From NCBI GenBank assembly GCA_965226825.1, contig CBDDED010000003.1:558001-622000 (forward strand): DNA of 64,000 bases, read 5' to 3'. A program made the translations under genes and the position numbers. Shown here in pieces: positions 44,102 to 53,495 of this stretch. Origin of the DNA: Io17-Chloro-G2 sp965226825. GTDB taxonomy: Bacteria; Chloroflexota; Dehalococcoidia; Lucifugimonadales; UBA3495. How positions within the stretch are numbered: position 1 is the stretch's first letter; every line of letters starts with the position of its first letter. Below the pieces are notes generated by a model that had not been told where the DNA came from, did not search any database, and saw nothing but the letters and a program-made list of their open reading frames with translations.

Positions 44102-44161
44102 CGCGCCGGGGTCGGCGGCCCTGGTGTTACCGAGGCCGGATCGCCGAATAACGAATAAAAA

Positions 44162-44192
44162 AACAACCCCCCAAGCCTGGGGGGTTGTTTTT
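44162..44192. terminator. Bidirectional terminator between SDR and LigB genes
   Basis: An AACAACCCCCC/GGGGGGTTGTT stem with a six-base loop, flanked by A7 on the left and T tract on the right. It lies between converging genes. Confidence 0.9.
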
Positions 44193-44224
44193 GCGTCGTG
44201 CAAGACTGCCGTCTGCCCAAGGGC

Positions 44225-45271
44225 TTATGGCTGGAATAGGGCCATGCACTTCTCAGAGTTGAAGACGTAGGTCTCAACGTAGTCGAGGATCTCGGGCTTG
44301 CGGTTCAACTCCTCCATCGCGCCGGCGAGGCACATCCAGTTGAGCATCTCCTGCTGCCCGGCGGCCTCAATTTGTGGGGTGGGGAGCTTCCGCCAAGCGT
44401 CCCAGTTACCCGCTTTGAAATCCTCGAAGAGGACCCGGTCGGATTCCATGTCCGGCCACATGCGGTGATGCTTGTCGGTCAGGAATGCGTGGGACCAACT
44501 GGAGGACGCAATCAGCGCCACCCGGTAGGGGCTGTCCTGGAATGCCCGAACCGTGGCCGCTCCCACTTCCATGCAACGCTTCGCCGTAGGACCGGGCGGG
44601 TCGTCTTCCTTCTGGAACTCGTCGGCTCCGCCTTGGTTCCGAATCACCTTGCTCCCGTAACAGTTGACCTGGAAGGGAATGATGGGATAGTCGAACCCCT
44701 TCCGGTCGTAGTCCAGGAACATGAGGGCATTGATGAAAGCGTGACCCAGGCCGCCTTCGAAGTGAAGGGGCTTGTAGGCGTAGGAGACGTCTATGCTCTG
44801 GTGAATCAGTTGCTCCACCAGGAAGCGGGCGGCCGGGGAAACCTTGTATTTGAACACCTTGTCGCCGGGCTCTCCCCAGGCGTTGGTCTTGGCGCTTCCG
44901 TTGCGGTTGAGGAAGGGCCGGCATTCCACTTCGTCGTATGCCAACACGCAGAACGGGGGGATGATGTCTTCCTTGAAGTTCTCGTACTGGTCGTCGCCCC
45001 AAATGAGGACGATGTCGGGGTTGAAAGCGTCGAGCGCGGCCCGCTGCTGCCGGAAGCCCTGGACCAGCCGCTCGCGGTGTTTGATGGAGGCGGACAGCCC
45101 CTCATCTTCGCCGTACTCCAGCCGCGCCGCCTCGGGCCAGTTGGCCGGATTGGTCAACTCGGACGAAAGCTTGCCGCTCTTCAGAATGCGGGTCAAAGGG
45201 TAGGTGGTGCCCTCGTCAGGCATCACCAGGCCAGGGTAATGACTGAGTCCAATCCCAAGAATTTCTCCCAT
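44225..45271 (-). CDS. LigB-type (class III) extradiol dioxygenase
   Basis: A 348-residue protein resembling the catalytic beta subunit of protocatechuate 4,5-dioxygenase. Likely metal and catalytic positions are His11 in GLSHYPG, the WGDDQYENF segment near residue 91, and the His in SSSWSHAF near residue 264. This family is structurally unrelated to the BphC-type enzyme located 3 kb away. It may act without an alpha subunit, as none is adjacent. ATG 45271 follows GGAGGAAGA. It appears monocistronic; the terminator at 44162-44192 ends it. Confidence 0.87.
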   Translation of the reverse strand: MGEILGIGLSHYPGLVMPDEGTTYPLTRILKSGKLSSELTNPANWPEAARLEYGEDEGLSASIKHRERLVQGFRQQRAALDAFNPDIVLIWGDDQYENFKEDIIPPFCVLAYDEVECRPFLNRNGSAKTNAWGEPGDKVFKYKVSPAARFLVEQLIHQSIDVSYAYKPLHFEGGLGHAFINALMFLDYDRKGFDYPIIPFQVNCYGSKVIRNQGGADEFQKEDDPPGPTAKRCMEVGAATVRAFQDSPYRVALIASSSWSHAFLTDKHHRMWPDMESDRVLFEDFKAGNWDAWRKLPTPQIEAAGQQEMLNWMCLAGAMEELNRKPEILDYVETYVFNSEKCMALFQP

Positions 45272-45375
45272 CGTCTTCCTCCGGTAATTTCTTACTGCGC
45301 TTGTCTCTTCTTGTCCGAAAAACCCTCCGAACTTACGTTGGCGGGTTTCGGAAAACGTTAACTACTTTTAGCAGA

Positions 45376-45406
45376 GCGCTGCTTTAGTGTCAAGCTAAAG
45401 CAGCGC
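45376..45406 (-). terminator. Hairpin downstream of SBP paralogue 1
   Basis: GCGCTGCTTTAG pairs with CTAAAGCAGCGC over 12 bp with a seven-base loop. No long T tract follows, so its efficiency as a terminator is uncertain. Confidence 0.5.
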
Positions 45407-45474
45407 GGCGGGTGCAGGCCGACCCACCCGGTTTACCAGGATAAGGCCGGCCTAGTGGCTTAATCTCCAGTGAT

Positions 45475-47298
45475 TTATGGAGGCGGAATCGGGACGTCTG
45501 GATCCCACCAGATGCCTTCCCAATGCTTCATCAGTTGCTCAGACTCGGGAACGTTGTAGCCCTGCAACCGATAGTCCATTATGGCTCCGGAGTACCCCCA
45601 AGACGTGGGGACCCACTGGCTGTGGCCCTCTCGGAGAATCTCCAACGCCTGCTGGAACAGTTCCAAGCGCGCGGCCGGGTCTCGTTCCATAGCTTGTGCC
45701 TGTATCAGCGGCGTAAGCCGGTCGTCTGTCCATCCGTCGGGGTTCTTGTGGGTGCCGATGACGAAATGTTGGTTCAGGTAGTCCGACGGATCGGTAATGA
45801 TCACGCCGGAAGAGTCGACGCTGATGTGGTGGTTGCCTTCCCGTATCCGGGCCACTGCACTGGCCCGGTCGGACTGTTCCAGAGTGATGTCTACCCCAAT
45901 AGTCTCTCTCAATTGCTCCGCTACCACCTCTGCGGTACGGACGGTGTTGGGGCTGGAACTCAGGTTCATTTTAACTTCGACGCCTTCGCCGTAGCCTGCC
46001 TGCTCCATGAGTAACTTGGCTTCTGCGATGTCCGGCGCTTTGGGCTGGCGCCACCCGGCGACGTCGGCCAACGTGTTGGCGGGCTCAATGTCGAAACCGC
46101 CTTTCCTGGGGAAGAACGTCCCCGGGGAGCCGAAACAGCCTAGTCCTTCCCGGCATCTCACGATCTCGGCCAGTTCGTTTCGGTCAACGGCTAGGAAAAC
46201 AGCCTTGCGGACTCGCGGGTCGTCAAACGGCGGCTTGTTGGCGTGGAGTATCAGGAAAGTCTCCACCGCGTCTTCAATGTAGACCGCACGGAGCCGGCCC
46301 TCGCTCTCTCTTTGCAGGTTCAGTGAATCTTCGTTGCCATAGGAGCCAATGTTGGGTCCCCCGGTGGTGAAGACCTGGCCCACCTGCAGGGCGGCCAAGC
46401 GCCGGTTGTATTCCCGGATAACCGTGAACTTCAAGCCGTCGAAGAAAGGACGGTCCGGCTTGAAATAGTCCTGGTTCCTTTCATACTCAATCGACACTTG
46501 GGGCTCGAACTCTTTGAGCTTCCACGGCCCTGACCCCAGCAGGTTCCCCGGCTGGTTGGCCACATCTGAAGCCATATCTTCGGTGGCGTGTTTGGCATAC
46601 ATTTTCATGTATTCCGAAGACAGGTTGATCAGAAACAGCGGACCGGGGAATTTTATAGGAATCTCCACCGTGCGATCGTCGGAGACAGTGGCCGTCTGGT
46701 ACTCGTAAAAGTCCCTCATTGCCGCTGTTCTGGCCCGGATGGCGTCGGGTTCCACCAGGCGGTCCATCGAAAACTGGACGTCGTTAGCGGTGATGGGCAC
46801 CCCGTCATGCCAGTTGCCTTCCCGGATCGAGAAGGTGTAGGTCTTGCCGTCGGGGCTGACCTCCCAGCCCGAACAAAGGTCGCAGACAATCTCGGTGGGT
46901 TCGTCGGGATTGTGGTAGACCAGCCCGTTAAATTGCATTGAGGAAGGTTGCAAACAGCTTGGTAGGCCCCCGCAGGACTGAACGTCCCACTGACCCGGGT
47001 TGAACCCGGTCAGACCTTGCAGCACCATGGGTTGGTACTTTCCTTTGGCTACCCAACCCGGGACCAAATCAAACTCGAACTTCTGTCCCGCTTCTTCCGG
47101 CATGGCTGTTGGAACGCTGGTGGCTGGGACCGCGGTCGCTTCCACCGGCTTCTGAGTTGGTTGGGGCGCAGCTGACGTTGCAACTGGCTCCGGAGTGGAC
47201 GAGCCTCCGCAGGCAACCGCTACCATAAGGGAAACGGCTACTATCGAGATCACCAGCCAATACCGTGTGAGAAAAGTTAGTGGTTTCCTATCTGCCAT
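45475..47298 (-). CDS. ABC substrate-binding lipoprotein, family 5, tandem paralogue 1
   Basis: A 607-residue extracytoplasmic receptor. The signal ends in lipobox VAC near residue 30 and is followed by a Thr/Pro/Val linker. Family-5 landmarks are YTFSIREGNWHDGVPITANDVQFS and DPRVRKAVFLAVDRNELA. Two Cys pairs (SCGGLPSC and CDLC) are unusual for the family and may form disulfides or a metal site. It is highly similar, over its full length, to the neighbour at 48041-49867, indicating tandem duplication. No permease gene is nearby. The ligand is unknown; the setting suggests an aromatic or peptide-like solute. Confidence 0.9.
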   Translation of the reverse strand: MADRKPLTFLTRYWLVISIVAVSLMVAVACGGSSTPEPVATSAAPQPTQKPVEATAVPATSVPTAMPEEAGQKFEFDLVPGWVAKGKYQPMVLQGLTGFNPGQWDVQSCGGLPSCLQPSSMQFNGLVYHNPDEPTEIVCDLCSGWEVSPDGKTYTFSIREGNWHDGVPITANDVQFSMDRLVEPDAIRARTAAMRDFYEYQTATVSDDRTVEIPIKFPGPLFLINLSSEYMKMYAKHATEDMASDVANQPGNLLGSGPWKLKEFEPQVSIEYERNQDYFKPDRPFFDGLKFTVIREYNRRLAALQVGQVFTTGGPNIGSYGNEDSLNLQRESEGRLRAVYIEDAVETFLILHANKPPFDDPRVRKAVFLAVDRNELAEIVRCREGLGCFGSPGTFFPRKGGFDIEPANTLADVAGWRQPKAPDIAEAKLLMEQAGYGEGVEVKMNLSSSPNTVRTAEVVAEQLRETIGVDITLEQSDRASAVARIREGNHHISVDSSGVIITDPSDYLNQHFVIGTHKNPDGWTDDRLTPLIQAQAMERDPAARLELFQQALEILREGHSQWVPTSWGYSGAIMDYRLQGYNVPESEQLMKHWEGIWWDPDVPIPPP

Positions 47299-47481
47299 GT
47301 TTTCGCGCCTCTCTTTGCTCGCTAGCCCTCTTACGGCCTGACGGCTCTGGGTCTGAATACCCCTGGGATGTTGATGTCTCCGGTTGGAACCGCGTGCCTT
47401 TCCTAGCTAAACGCCCAAGCGAACAACACCAAACGCCCGGTACAAAAGGGGTAGGCCCAGATATGTTCAACCGAAGTTGCT

Positions 47482-47511
47482 TTTCTAGCATCCGATAGCC
47501 TGGGATGTCAA
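47482..47511 (-). promoter_or_regulatory. Predicted promoter of SBP paralogue 1
   Basis: On the minus strand TTGACA (47511-47506), 18 bases, then TAGAAA (47487-47482), about 180 bases before the start. The spacer contains ATCGGATG, also found in the promoter of paralogue 2. Confidence 0.55.
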
Positions 47512-47613
47512 GGGCAACTCACTGGCTCGGAGGAAAGGCGCACTCCAACGTGACGGGCGAGTCTTGCATCCAAAGCGACGCCTGAATACCTTCTACCCGA
47601 CCGTGCCGACCTC

Positions 47614-47800
47614 CCGTCATTCTCACCGCAGTGGGAATCCAGAGCCCTTTTTGTGTGCCGACACGCTCGTGCCAACGGGGAAACTCCAAATGTGGGCAAG
47701 CCGCCCCATCCCGTCGCCCTTGTCCGATAACAATGCCCTGGACACCGGAGCGTGCCTAAAGGGCAAAAAGGGCCCTGGATTCCCACTGCGACGAGGATTG
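47614..47800. repeat. Dispersed inverted-repeat element, variant with GCCGACACGCT interior
   Basis: The left end CCGTCATTCTCACCGCAGTGGGAATCCAGAGCCC and the right end GGGCCCTGGATTCCCACTGCGACGAGGAT are inverted copies of the family core. The interior differs from the 271-bp elements and shares the GCCGACACGCT segment with 55143-55325. Confidence 0.7.
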
Positions 47801-47946
47801 CCCATGCCTTTGGCGGCAACCCAAGCCGACCAAAACGCCTATATTCAAGGCCATGAGGGCTTAGGACGGAGTCTCGGTTGGAATTTGTCGGTGTGCGGTA
47901 GGCGCGCCGCGGCCATGAAAGCAATTGCCGAGATTCACAAACAAAA

Positions 47947-47972
47947 GACCCAGGGCCAAAAGGCCCTGGGTC
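47947..47972 (-). terminator. Terminator of SBP paralogue 2
   Basis: A perfect 11-bp stem, GACCCAGGGCC/GGCCCTGGGTC, with a four-base loop, followed on the minus strand by TTTTGTTTG. Confidence 0.9.
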
Positions 47973-48040
47973 CCGGAGCCGCCACCGGCCCCTCCGGTCC
48001 ACCAGGATGGGGCCGGTCTGTACGCGTGGCTAACCGGAAT

Positions 48041-49867
48041 TTATGGGGGTGGCTGCGGGACGTCCGGATCCCACCAGATGGCTTCCCAATGTTTCACTTG
48101 CTGCTCCGATTCGGGGACGTTATAGCCCTGCAACCGGTAGTCCAACAAACCACCTGAGTAACCCCAGGTCATGGGTACAAACTGGCTGTGCCCTTCCCGG
48201 AGCACCTCTAACGCCTGCTTGAACAGTTCCAGCCGCTTGCCCGGGTCCAGCTCCCGCGCTTGGGCGTTGATAATCGTGTCCAACCTTGGGTCGCTCCAAC
48301 CATCGGGATTCTTGTGTGTGCCTATTGTGAAATGCTGGTTAAGATAGTCGGAGGGGTCTGAAATAATCACCCCGGACCCGTCGGAACTCATATTGGCGCT
48401 GCCTTCTCTGATCCGGGCTACCGTGCTGGCCCGGTCTGCGGGTTCGATGGTGACATCGATGCCTAACGTACTCCTCAACTGGTCAGCGACGACTTCAGCC
48501 TGCTTTATACCGGTGGGTGAAGTGCTTAAGTTCCATGAAAGGCCGTCGATGCCATCAGCGTAACCCGCCTCGCTCATGAGCAATTTGGCTTCGGCGATAT
48601 CCGGGGCCTTGGGCTGCCGCCAGCCCGGCACCTGGGTCAGCTCATCCAGAGGTTCCACGTTGAACCCGCCCTTCCTGGGGAAGAAAGTGCCCTGGGAGCC
48701 GAAGCAACCCAATTCCCCCCGGCACCGGACTATGTCGGTGAGTTCCTTGCGGTCGATGGCCAAAAATATGGCGCGCCTTACCCGCGGGTCGTCGAAGGGC
48801 GGTTTGTTGGCGTGCAGCACCATCCACGATGAGACCGCGTCCTCGATGAAATAGTATCTCACCCGTCCATCGGTTTCCTGTTGCAGCCTCACGGAGTCTT
48901 CGTTGCCGTAGGACCCGATGTTTGGTCCACCAGTTGCGAAGACTTGACCCACTTGGAGGGCTGCCAAGGCCCGGTTATAGTCGGGGATGATGGTGAACTT
49001 CAGGCCGTCGAAGAAAGGACGGCCCGGCTTGAAGTAGTCCTGGTTCCTTTCATACTCGATCGCCACCTGGGGCTCGAAATCCTTGAGTTTCCAGGGCCCG
49101 GACCCCACCAGCTTTCCGGCCTGATGGGCTTCGTCTTGGGTCAGATTTTCGGTCGCGTGCTTGGGGTAGATTTTCATGTATTCAGATGAAAGGTTGATCA
49201 GGAAAAGAGGACTGGCGAACTTCAGTGGGACCTCTACCGTCCGGTCATCCAATACCGTGGCAGTCTGATATTCATAGAAATCTCTCAGTGCATCGGTCCG
49301 CGCCCTGATGGCGTCCGGCTTCACTATGTGGTCCAGCCCAAATTGGATATCGGTGGCGGTCACGGGCGTGCCGTCGTGCCAGTTGGCCTCGCTAATGGTG
49401 AAAGTATAGGTGGCCCCGTCGGGGCTCACCTCCCAGCCTGAGCAAAAGTCGCAGATGATCTCTATAGGGTCATTGGGATCGTGGTACACCAACCCGTTGA
49501 ACTGCATTGAGGAAGGCTGCAAGCAGGAGGGAAGGCCACCGCAGGCCACTACGTCCCACTGACCGGGGTTGAACCGGGTTAGACCCTGCATGACCATGGG
49601 CTGGTACTTGCCCTTGGCTACCCATGCCGGTTCCAAGGGAAACTCAAAGGTCTGTCCCGCTATTTCCGGAATGGCCGTCGGTACGCTGGTAGGTGGAACC
49701 GCCGTGGGTTCTACCGGTTTCTCGGTTGCGGCAGCCTGAGCCGGCGCTTCCGCAGGCTCTGGGGTCGCTGAGCCGCCGCAGGCAACCACTGCTATCAAGA
49801 AGGCGGCCGCGAGGAAAAAAGATATCCACTGTCGTTGGAGGAATTTGAACGGTTTGTTTTCCGCCAT
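48041..49867 (-). CDS. ABC substrate-binding lipoprotein, family 5, tandem paralogue 2
   Basis: A 608-residue lipoprotein receptor with lipobox VAC near residue 30. It is collinear with paralogue 1, including SCLQPSSMQFNGLVYH, the Cys pairs, and the C-terminal QGYNVPESEQ. Differences concentrate in the signal and linker and in parts of the binding domain, so ligand range may differ. It has its own promoter and terminator, so the two copies are separate units. No transporter membrane subunits are present in the window. Confidence 0.9.
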   Translation of the reverse strand: MAENKPFKFLQRQWISFFLAAAFLIAVVACGGSATPEPAEAPAQAAATEKPVEPTAVPPTSVPTAIPEIAGQTFEFPLEPAWVAKGKYQPMVMQGLTRFNPGQWDVVACGGLPSCLQPSSMQFNGLVYHDPNDPIEIICDFCSGWEVSPDGATYTFTISEANWHDGTPVTATDIQFGLDHIVKPDAIRARTDALRDFYEYQTATVLDDRTVEVPLKFASPLFLINLSSEYMKIYPKHATENLTQDEAHQAGKLVGSGPWKLKDFEPQVAIEYERNQDYFKPGRPFFDGLKFTIIPDYNRALAALQVGQVFATGGPNIGSYGNEDSVRLQQETDGRVRYYFIEDAVSSWMVLHANKPPFDDPRVRRAIFLAIDRKELTDIVRCRGELGCFGSQGTFFPRKGGFNVEPLDELTQVPGWRQPKAPDIAEAKLLMSEAGYADGIDGLSWNLSTSPTGIKQAEVVADQLRSTLGIDVTIEPADRASTVARIREGSANMSSDGSGVIISDPSDYLNQHFTIGTHKNPDGWSDPRLDTIINAQARELDPGKRLELFKQALEVLREGHSQFVPMTWGYSGGLLDYRLQGYNVPESEQQVKHWEAIWWDPDVPQPPP

Positions 49868-50047
49868 GTCTTCGCTCCTTACTTTGCAGATCGGGCATCT
49901 TCCGGCCTATAAGTCCTAGGCTGGTCTAATTTGAGAAGGTTGTGTTCTCCGGTTGGTAGGTCCCCTCCTTCATATAAAACTTCAGGTAAAAACCCTGAAC
50001 GCTGGTACAGCCACAAAAGGCCGGAAATTCTTTTCTGCGTTACGCTA

Positions 50048-50076
50048 ATTTATCATCCGATGGCTCAGGATGTCGA
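50048..50076 (-). promoter_or_regulatory. Predicted promoter of SBP paralogue 2
   Basis: On the minus strand TCGACA (50076-50071), 17 bases, then TAAATT (50053-50048). The spacer resembles that of paralogue 1 (CATCGGATG). Confidence 0.45.
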
Positions 50077-50266
50077 GAGAAACTTACAGACCTCGGGCAA
50101 TCGCTCCCTAATCGGAGTCATATTTTGCACATCTCAAGACACCGTTTTCCAGGGACCGCCATCTGGCCCAAATCCAAAACGAACTCTGCGTTCTTCGCGC
50201 TCTCGCCGGTAAAACGCGCTCTGAATTCCCATGGGACAGGCATGACGGCGTAAGATTTGTTTAACG

Positions 50267-50296
50267 TTGACACTTTTGATGGAAGTTTCCTAAAAT
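50267..50296 (+). promoter_or_regulatory. Predicted promoter of tandem Rieske oxygenase 1
   Basis: TTGACA (50267-50272), an 18-base spacer ending GTTTCC, and TAAAAT (50291-50296), about 120 bases before the start codon. The same arrangement precedes the paralogue at 52105. A fragment of the dispersed repeat lies just upstream, near 50210-50250; the rest of the 49868-50415 gap holds only the divergent SBP promoter. Confidence 0.65.
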
Positions 50297-50415
50297 GGGT
50301 CACCGGGCATAGCTTGGCGTGACGTTCTAAATAGAGCCCTGATACAGGCTGTTTCCGGGCCCGGGAGGATGGGCGGAATTCAAAGTAACGGGTCGGGCGC
50401 ACAGGAGAAGAAACG

Positions 50416-51768
50416 ATGACCAGCCAACCTAGCAACGGTCACCAAGGCAATGGGAGCAACGGGTCTAGCGGCGGAAACACGGTAGGCAGCAGAGAGAACG
50501 CCTACAACGCAATGAGCCAGTACATCCCCAGGGGGGCCTCTGGCATCGGAGTCCATGACTTCGTGCCTGAAACAGGCTACCGGGAGTACTGGTATCCCGC
50601 AGTGATGGCGGCCGACATAGGCAAGAAGCCCGTGGCCTTGCGCCTTTTGGAGGAACAGATAGTGTTCTTCCGTGACACCAAGAATGAAGTGGTGGCCTTG
50701 TCGGACATCTGTCCCCACCGCGGCGCCTTCCTGTCCGGCGGTGTTGGAAAAGCCCCCATGAACGACGAGTTCAAGGGCTTCATTGTTTGTCCCTACCACG
50801 GTTATACCTTTGACGGTGAAGGCCAGTGCGTGGCGGCCCTTACCGACGGCCCCGAGTCCAAGCTGGCCCCCAAGCTCCGCAACCGCAAATATCCCACCCG
50901 GACCATCCACAGCGTCGTTTGGATATGGATGGGCGTTACCGAACCGGTGCCCCTTGAAGAAGACCTTCCCCCCGAGTTTTTCGAGGACGACGTGGACGTG
51001 CTTACCTACGTTAGAATCTGGCCCATGAACTGGTCGCTGACCATGGAAAACTCCCGTGACTCGCACAACAGCAAAATCCACCGGGGTGGCCCCCGGAGGT
51101 TGTTCAACCTGCAGTTGTTCGATAAGGGCGGCGCCTTTTGGGAAGGGACGGACATTACCGAGGAAGGCGACAATTACATTTGCATCACACCCAGGGTGCG
51201 TAACACCAGGGAGCAGGGATACTTCGAAGGCTTGGGTAAAAAGTGGCCCCAGCATATTTGGTGGCGCTTCCGCCAGGCCGGCCGCGTCAACCCGGTGAAC
51301 CAGCAGGCGGCCGCCTTTAACAACGATCGGCCCGGCGGTTTTTACATGCTGCCGGCCATCGCCTGCCCTGGGTCCAGAACCGTCACCCAGCACCTGCGGT
51401 TCTTCACGCCCATAGACGCGGGCAATACCCGCATGTTTTCCTTCGCCATGAAGCGGGTGAACAAGAGCCTTCTGGGCAAGTTGTACTTCCGGCTGTACTA
51501 CCACCTTTGGTACACCTACTTCAACGCCCCACAGTGCACCAACGAAAAGGAAGACTTCCCAATCCAGGCAGTCGGTGCGTTGGACCCCCATGCCTCTCAG
51601 AAATTAGGGGCCACCGACGCCGCCATCATCTTCTGGCGCCGGAGGATGCCGTTCAAATCCCGGGACGCCCATCGGATCTGGGGCAAGAACGCCATCGAGA
51701 CCGCCGCCCAGGAGATCGCCGCCGCCGAGGAACGCGAGGCGGTCGAGATACCTCTCGCCGACGATTAA
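50416..51768 (+). CDS. Rieske non-heme-iron oxygenase, tandem copy 1
   Basis: A 450-residue oxygenase of the VanA/pheophorbide-oxygenase-like type, different from the alpha/beta dioxygenase alpha subunits nearby. The Rieske ligands are Cys99, His101, Cys125 and His128 (CPHRG and CPYHGY). The mononuclear iron site is in ENSRDSHNSKIH, with two His four residues apart and an Asp placed two before the first His, one residue closer than usual. Homotrimeric enzymes of this type often carry out demethylation or mono-oxygenation and need no beta subunit. It starts at ATG 50416 after AGGAG, with a low-complexity Asn/Gly/Ser N-terminus. It has its own promoter and terminator. Confidence 0.9.
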   Translation: MTSQPSNGHQGNGSNGSSGGNTVGSRENAYNAMSQYIPRGASGIGVHDFVPETGYREYWYPAVMAADIGKKPVALRLLEEQIVFFRDTKNEVVALSDICPHRGAFLSGGVGKAPMNDEFKGFIVCPYHGYTFDGEGQCVAALTDGPESKLAPKLRNRKYPTRTIHSVVWIWMGVTEPVPLEEDLPPEFFEDDVDVLTYVRIWPMNWSLTMENSRDSHNSKIHRGGPRRLFNLQLFDKGGAFWEGTDITEEGDNYICITPRVRNTREQGYFEGLGKKWPQHIWWRFRQAGRVNPVNQQAAAFNNDRPGGFYMLPAIACPGSRTVTQHLRFFTPIDAGNTRMFSFAMKRVNKSLLGKLYFRLYYHLWYTYFNAPQCTNEKEDFPIQAVGALDPHASQKLGATDAAIIFWRRRMPFKSRDAHRIWGKNAIETAAQEIAAAEEREAVEIPLADD

Positions 51769-51794
51769 TCCGGCGCATCAATACCCGGTAATCG

Positions 51795-51831
51795 GACCGC
51801 CCCTACCAACAATGGTCGGGGCGGTCTTTTT
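51795..51831 (+). terminator. Terminator of tandem Rieske oxygenase 1
   Basis: GACCGCCCC/GGGGCGGTC stem with a 14-base loop that can pair further (TACCA/TGGT), then T6. Confidence 0.9.
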
Positions 51832-51981
51832 TGTCCAACGCCCGTGGATGGAACCGGGATAGCCCGGATGCTCGAACCTGAACGCTGGCAATTGGCTGTC
51901 AAAATTCCAGTAAATAATGAGGCAGGGCCCGTCTGGCGCCCAGGTAACACGTCGGTCAAATTCGGCGATGCGTTGCGCGTA

Positions 51982-52011
51982 TTGACATTAGTCTACCCGT
52001 TTCCTTAAAAT
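51982..52011 (+). promoter_or_regulatory. Predicted promoter of tandem Rieske oxygenase 2
   Basis: TTGACA (51982-51987), an 18-base spacer ending GTTTCCT, and TAAAAT (52006-52011), about 94 bases before the start. Confidence 0.65.
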
Positions 52012-52104
52012 ACAACCCACTTGGAGGAAAAGCCTTTCCTCCACAGAGTAATTTACTCCTGAATTGGCGTGGGAGAAACAGGGGAAGCGCCGGAGGACGT
52101 GAAT

Positions 52105-53460
52105 ATGACCAGCCAGCAATCCAATGGCCATCAGACTAACGGATCCAATGGAGACCAGAGAATGGCGTCCGTAGGCAGCAGGGAAAACGCCTACAATGCG
52201 ATGAGCCAGTACATACCCAAAGGAGCCTCCGGAATCGGAGTCCACGATTTCGTGCCTGAAACGGGCTACCGGGAGTATTGGTACCCCGGCGTAGAAGCCG
52301 CCGACATCAAGCGGAAGCCCGTAGCTCTTCGCCTGCTGGGCGAGCAGATCGTGTTTTTCCGTGACACCAAGAACGAAGTCGTGGCATTGTCCGACATTTG
52401 TCCCCACCGCGGCGCGTTCCTGTCCGGCGGTATTGGAAAAGCCCCAATGAATGACGAGTTCAAGGGCTTCATTGTTTGTCCCTACCACGGTTATACCTTT
52501 GACGGTGAAGGCCAGTGCGTGGCGGCGCTTACCGACGGGCCCGAATCTAAACTGGCCCCCAAGCTCCGCAACCGCAAATACCCCACCCGGACCCTCCACG
52601 GTGTCGTTTGGATCTGGATGGGCGTCACTGAACCGGTGCCCTTGGAAGATGACCTGCCGCCGGAGTTCTTCGAGGATGACGTGGAGACCCTTACCTATAC
52701 CAGGGTCTGGCCCATGAACTGGTCCCTGACCATGGAGAACTCCCGGGACTCCCACAACTCGAAGATTCACCGCGGCGGCCCCCGACGGTTTTTTAGCGGG
52801 CAGATATTCAACCAGGGCGGGGCCTTCTGGGAAGGCGCTGACATTACCGAAGAGGGCGATAACTACATCTGCATCGCCCCTCGCACCCGCAACACTGACC
52901 AGCAGGGGTTCTTCCCGGGATTGGGTCAGAAGTGGCCCCAGCACAACTGGTTCCGGATCCGCAATAAGAAACGCGTTAACCCGGTCAACGAACAGAAGAA
53001 TGCCTTCAACAATGACCGGCCCGGCGGGTTCTACATGCTGCCGTCGATTGCCTGTCCGGGGGCTCGGGGTATGTCCCAGCACCTCAGGTATTTCACTCCG
53101 ATCGACGAGAACAACACCCGGATGTTCACCTTTACCATGAAGCGGGTCAAGAACCGCCCCATCCTGAAATGGTGGTGGAAGCTTTACTACCACACCTGGT
53201 ACGTATACTTCGGGGCGCCCCAGACCACCAACGAGAAAGAGGACTTCCCGATTCAGGCTGTCGGGGCATTGGATCCTCATTTCGCTCAAAAGCTGGGGGC
53301 CACCGACGCGGCGATCATATTCTGGCGCAGGAAGATGCCTTTCAAGTCCCGGGACGCGCAACGCATCTGGGGCAAGGACTTCACTGAGGCCACCGCCAAG
53401 GAAATCCAGCAGACCGAAGAGCGAGAGGCCGTCGAGATTCCTCTGGGCGACGACGATTAG
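52105..53460 (+). CDS. Rieske non-heme-iron oxygenase, tandem copy 2
   Basis: A 451-residue paralogue of the gene just upstream, about 80% identical by eye. Rieske ligands are Cys99, His101, Cys125 and His128; the iron-site segment ENSRDSHNSKIH is unchanged. The main differences fall in residues about 225-260 and 365-375, which may line the substrate pocket. ATG 52105 has GGAGG eight bases upstream and gives the same N-terminus as copy 1 (MTSQQSNGHQ), so the longer frame from 52069 is rejected. It has an independent promoter and terminator. Confidence 0.9.
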   Translation: MTSQQSNGHQTNGSNGDQRMASVGSRENAYNAMSQYIPKGASGIGVHDFVPETGYREYWYPGVEAADIKRKPVALRLLGEQIVFFRDTKNEVVALSDICPHRGAFLSGGIGKAPMNDEFKGFIVCPYHGYTFDGEGQCVAALTDGPESKLAPKLRNRKYPTRTLHGVVWIWMGVTEPVPLEDDLPPEFFEDDVETLTYTRVWPMNWSLTMENSRDSHNSKIHRGGPRRFFSGQIFNQGGAFWEGADITEEGDNYICIAPRTRNTDQQGFFPGLGQKWPQHNWFRIRNKKRVNPVNEQKNAFNNDRPGGFYMLPSIACPGARGMSQHLRYFTPIDENNTRMFTFTMKRVKNRPILKWWWKLYYHTWYVYFGAPQTTNEKEDFPIQAVGALDPHFAQKLGATDAAIIFWRRKMPFKSRDAQRIWGKDFTEATAKEIQQTEEREAVEIPLGDDD

Positions 53461-53495
53461 CCCACCGCTCCGCTAGACCAACGAATCCGGCAACC

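Noticed and set aside
50380..51591. 403-codon open frame antisense to Rieske copy 1
   Set aside because: It is a shadow frame caused by GC-rich codon bias; the plus-strand gene has all Rieske motifs and a promoter, and the antisense product has no recognisable domain.
51988..53361. 457-codon open frame antisense to Rieske copy 2
   Set aside because: Parallel to the shadow over copy 1; its conservation is explained by the similarity of the sense genes.
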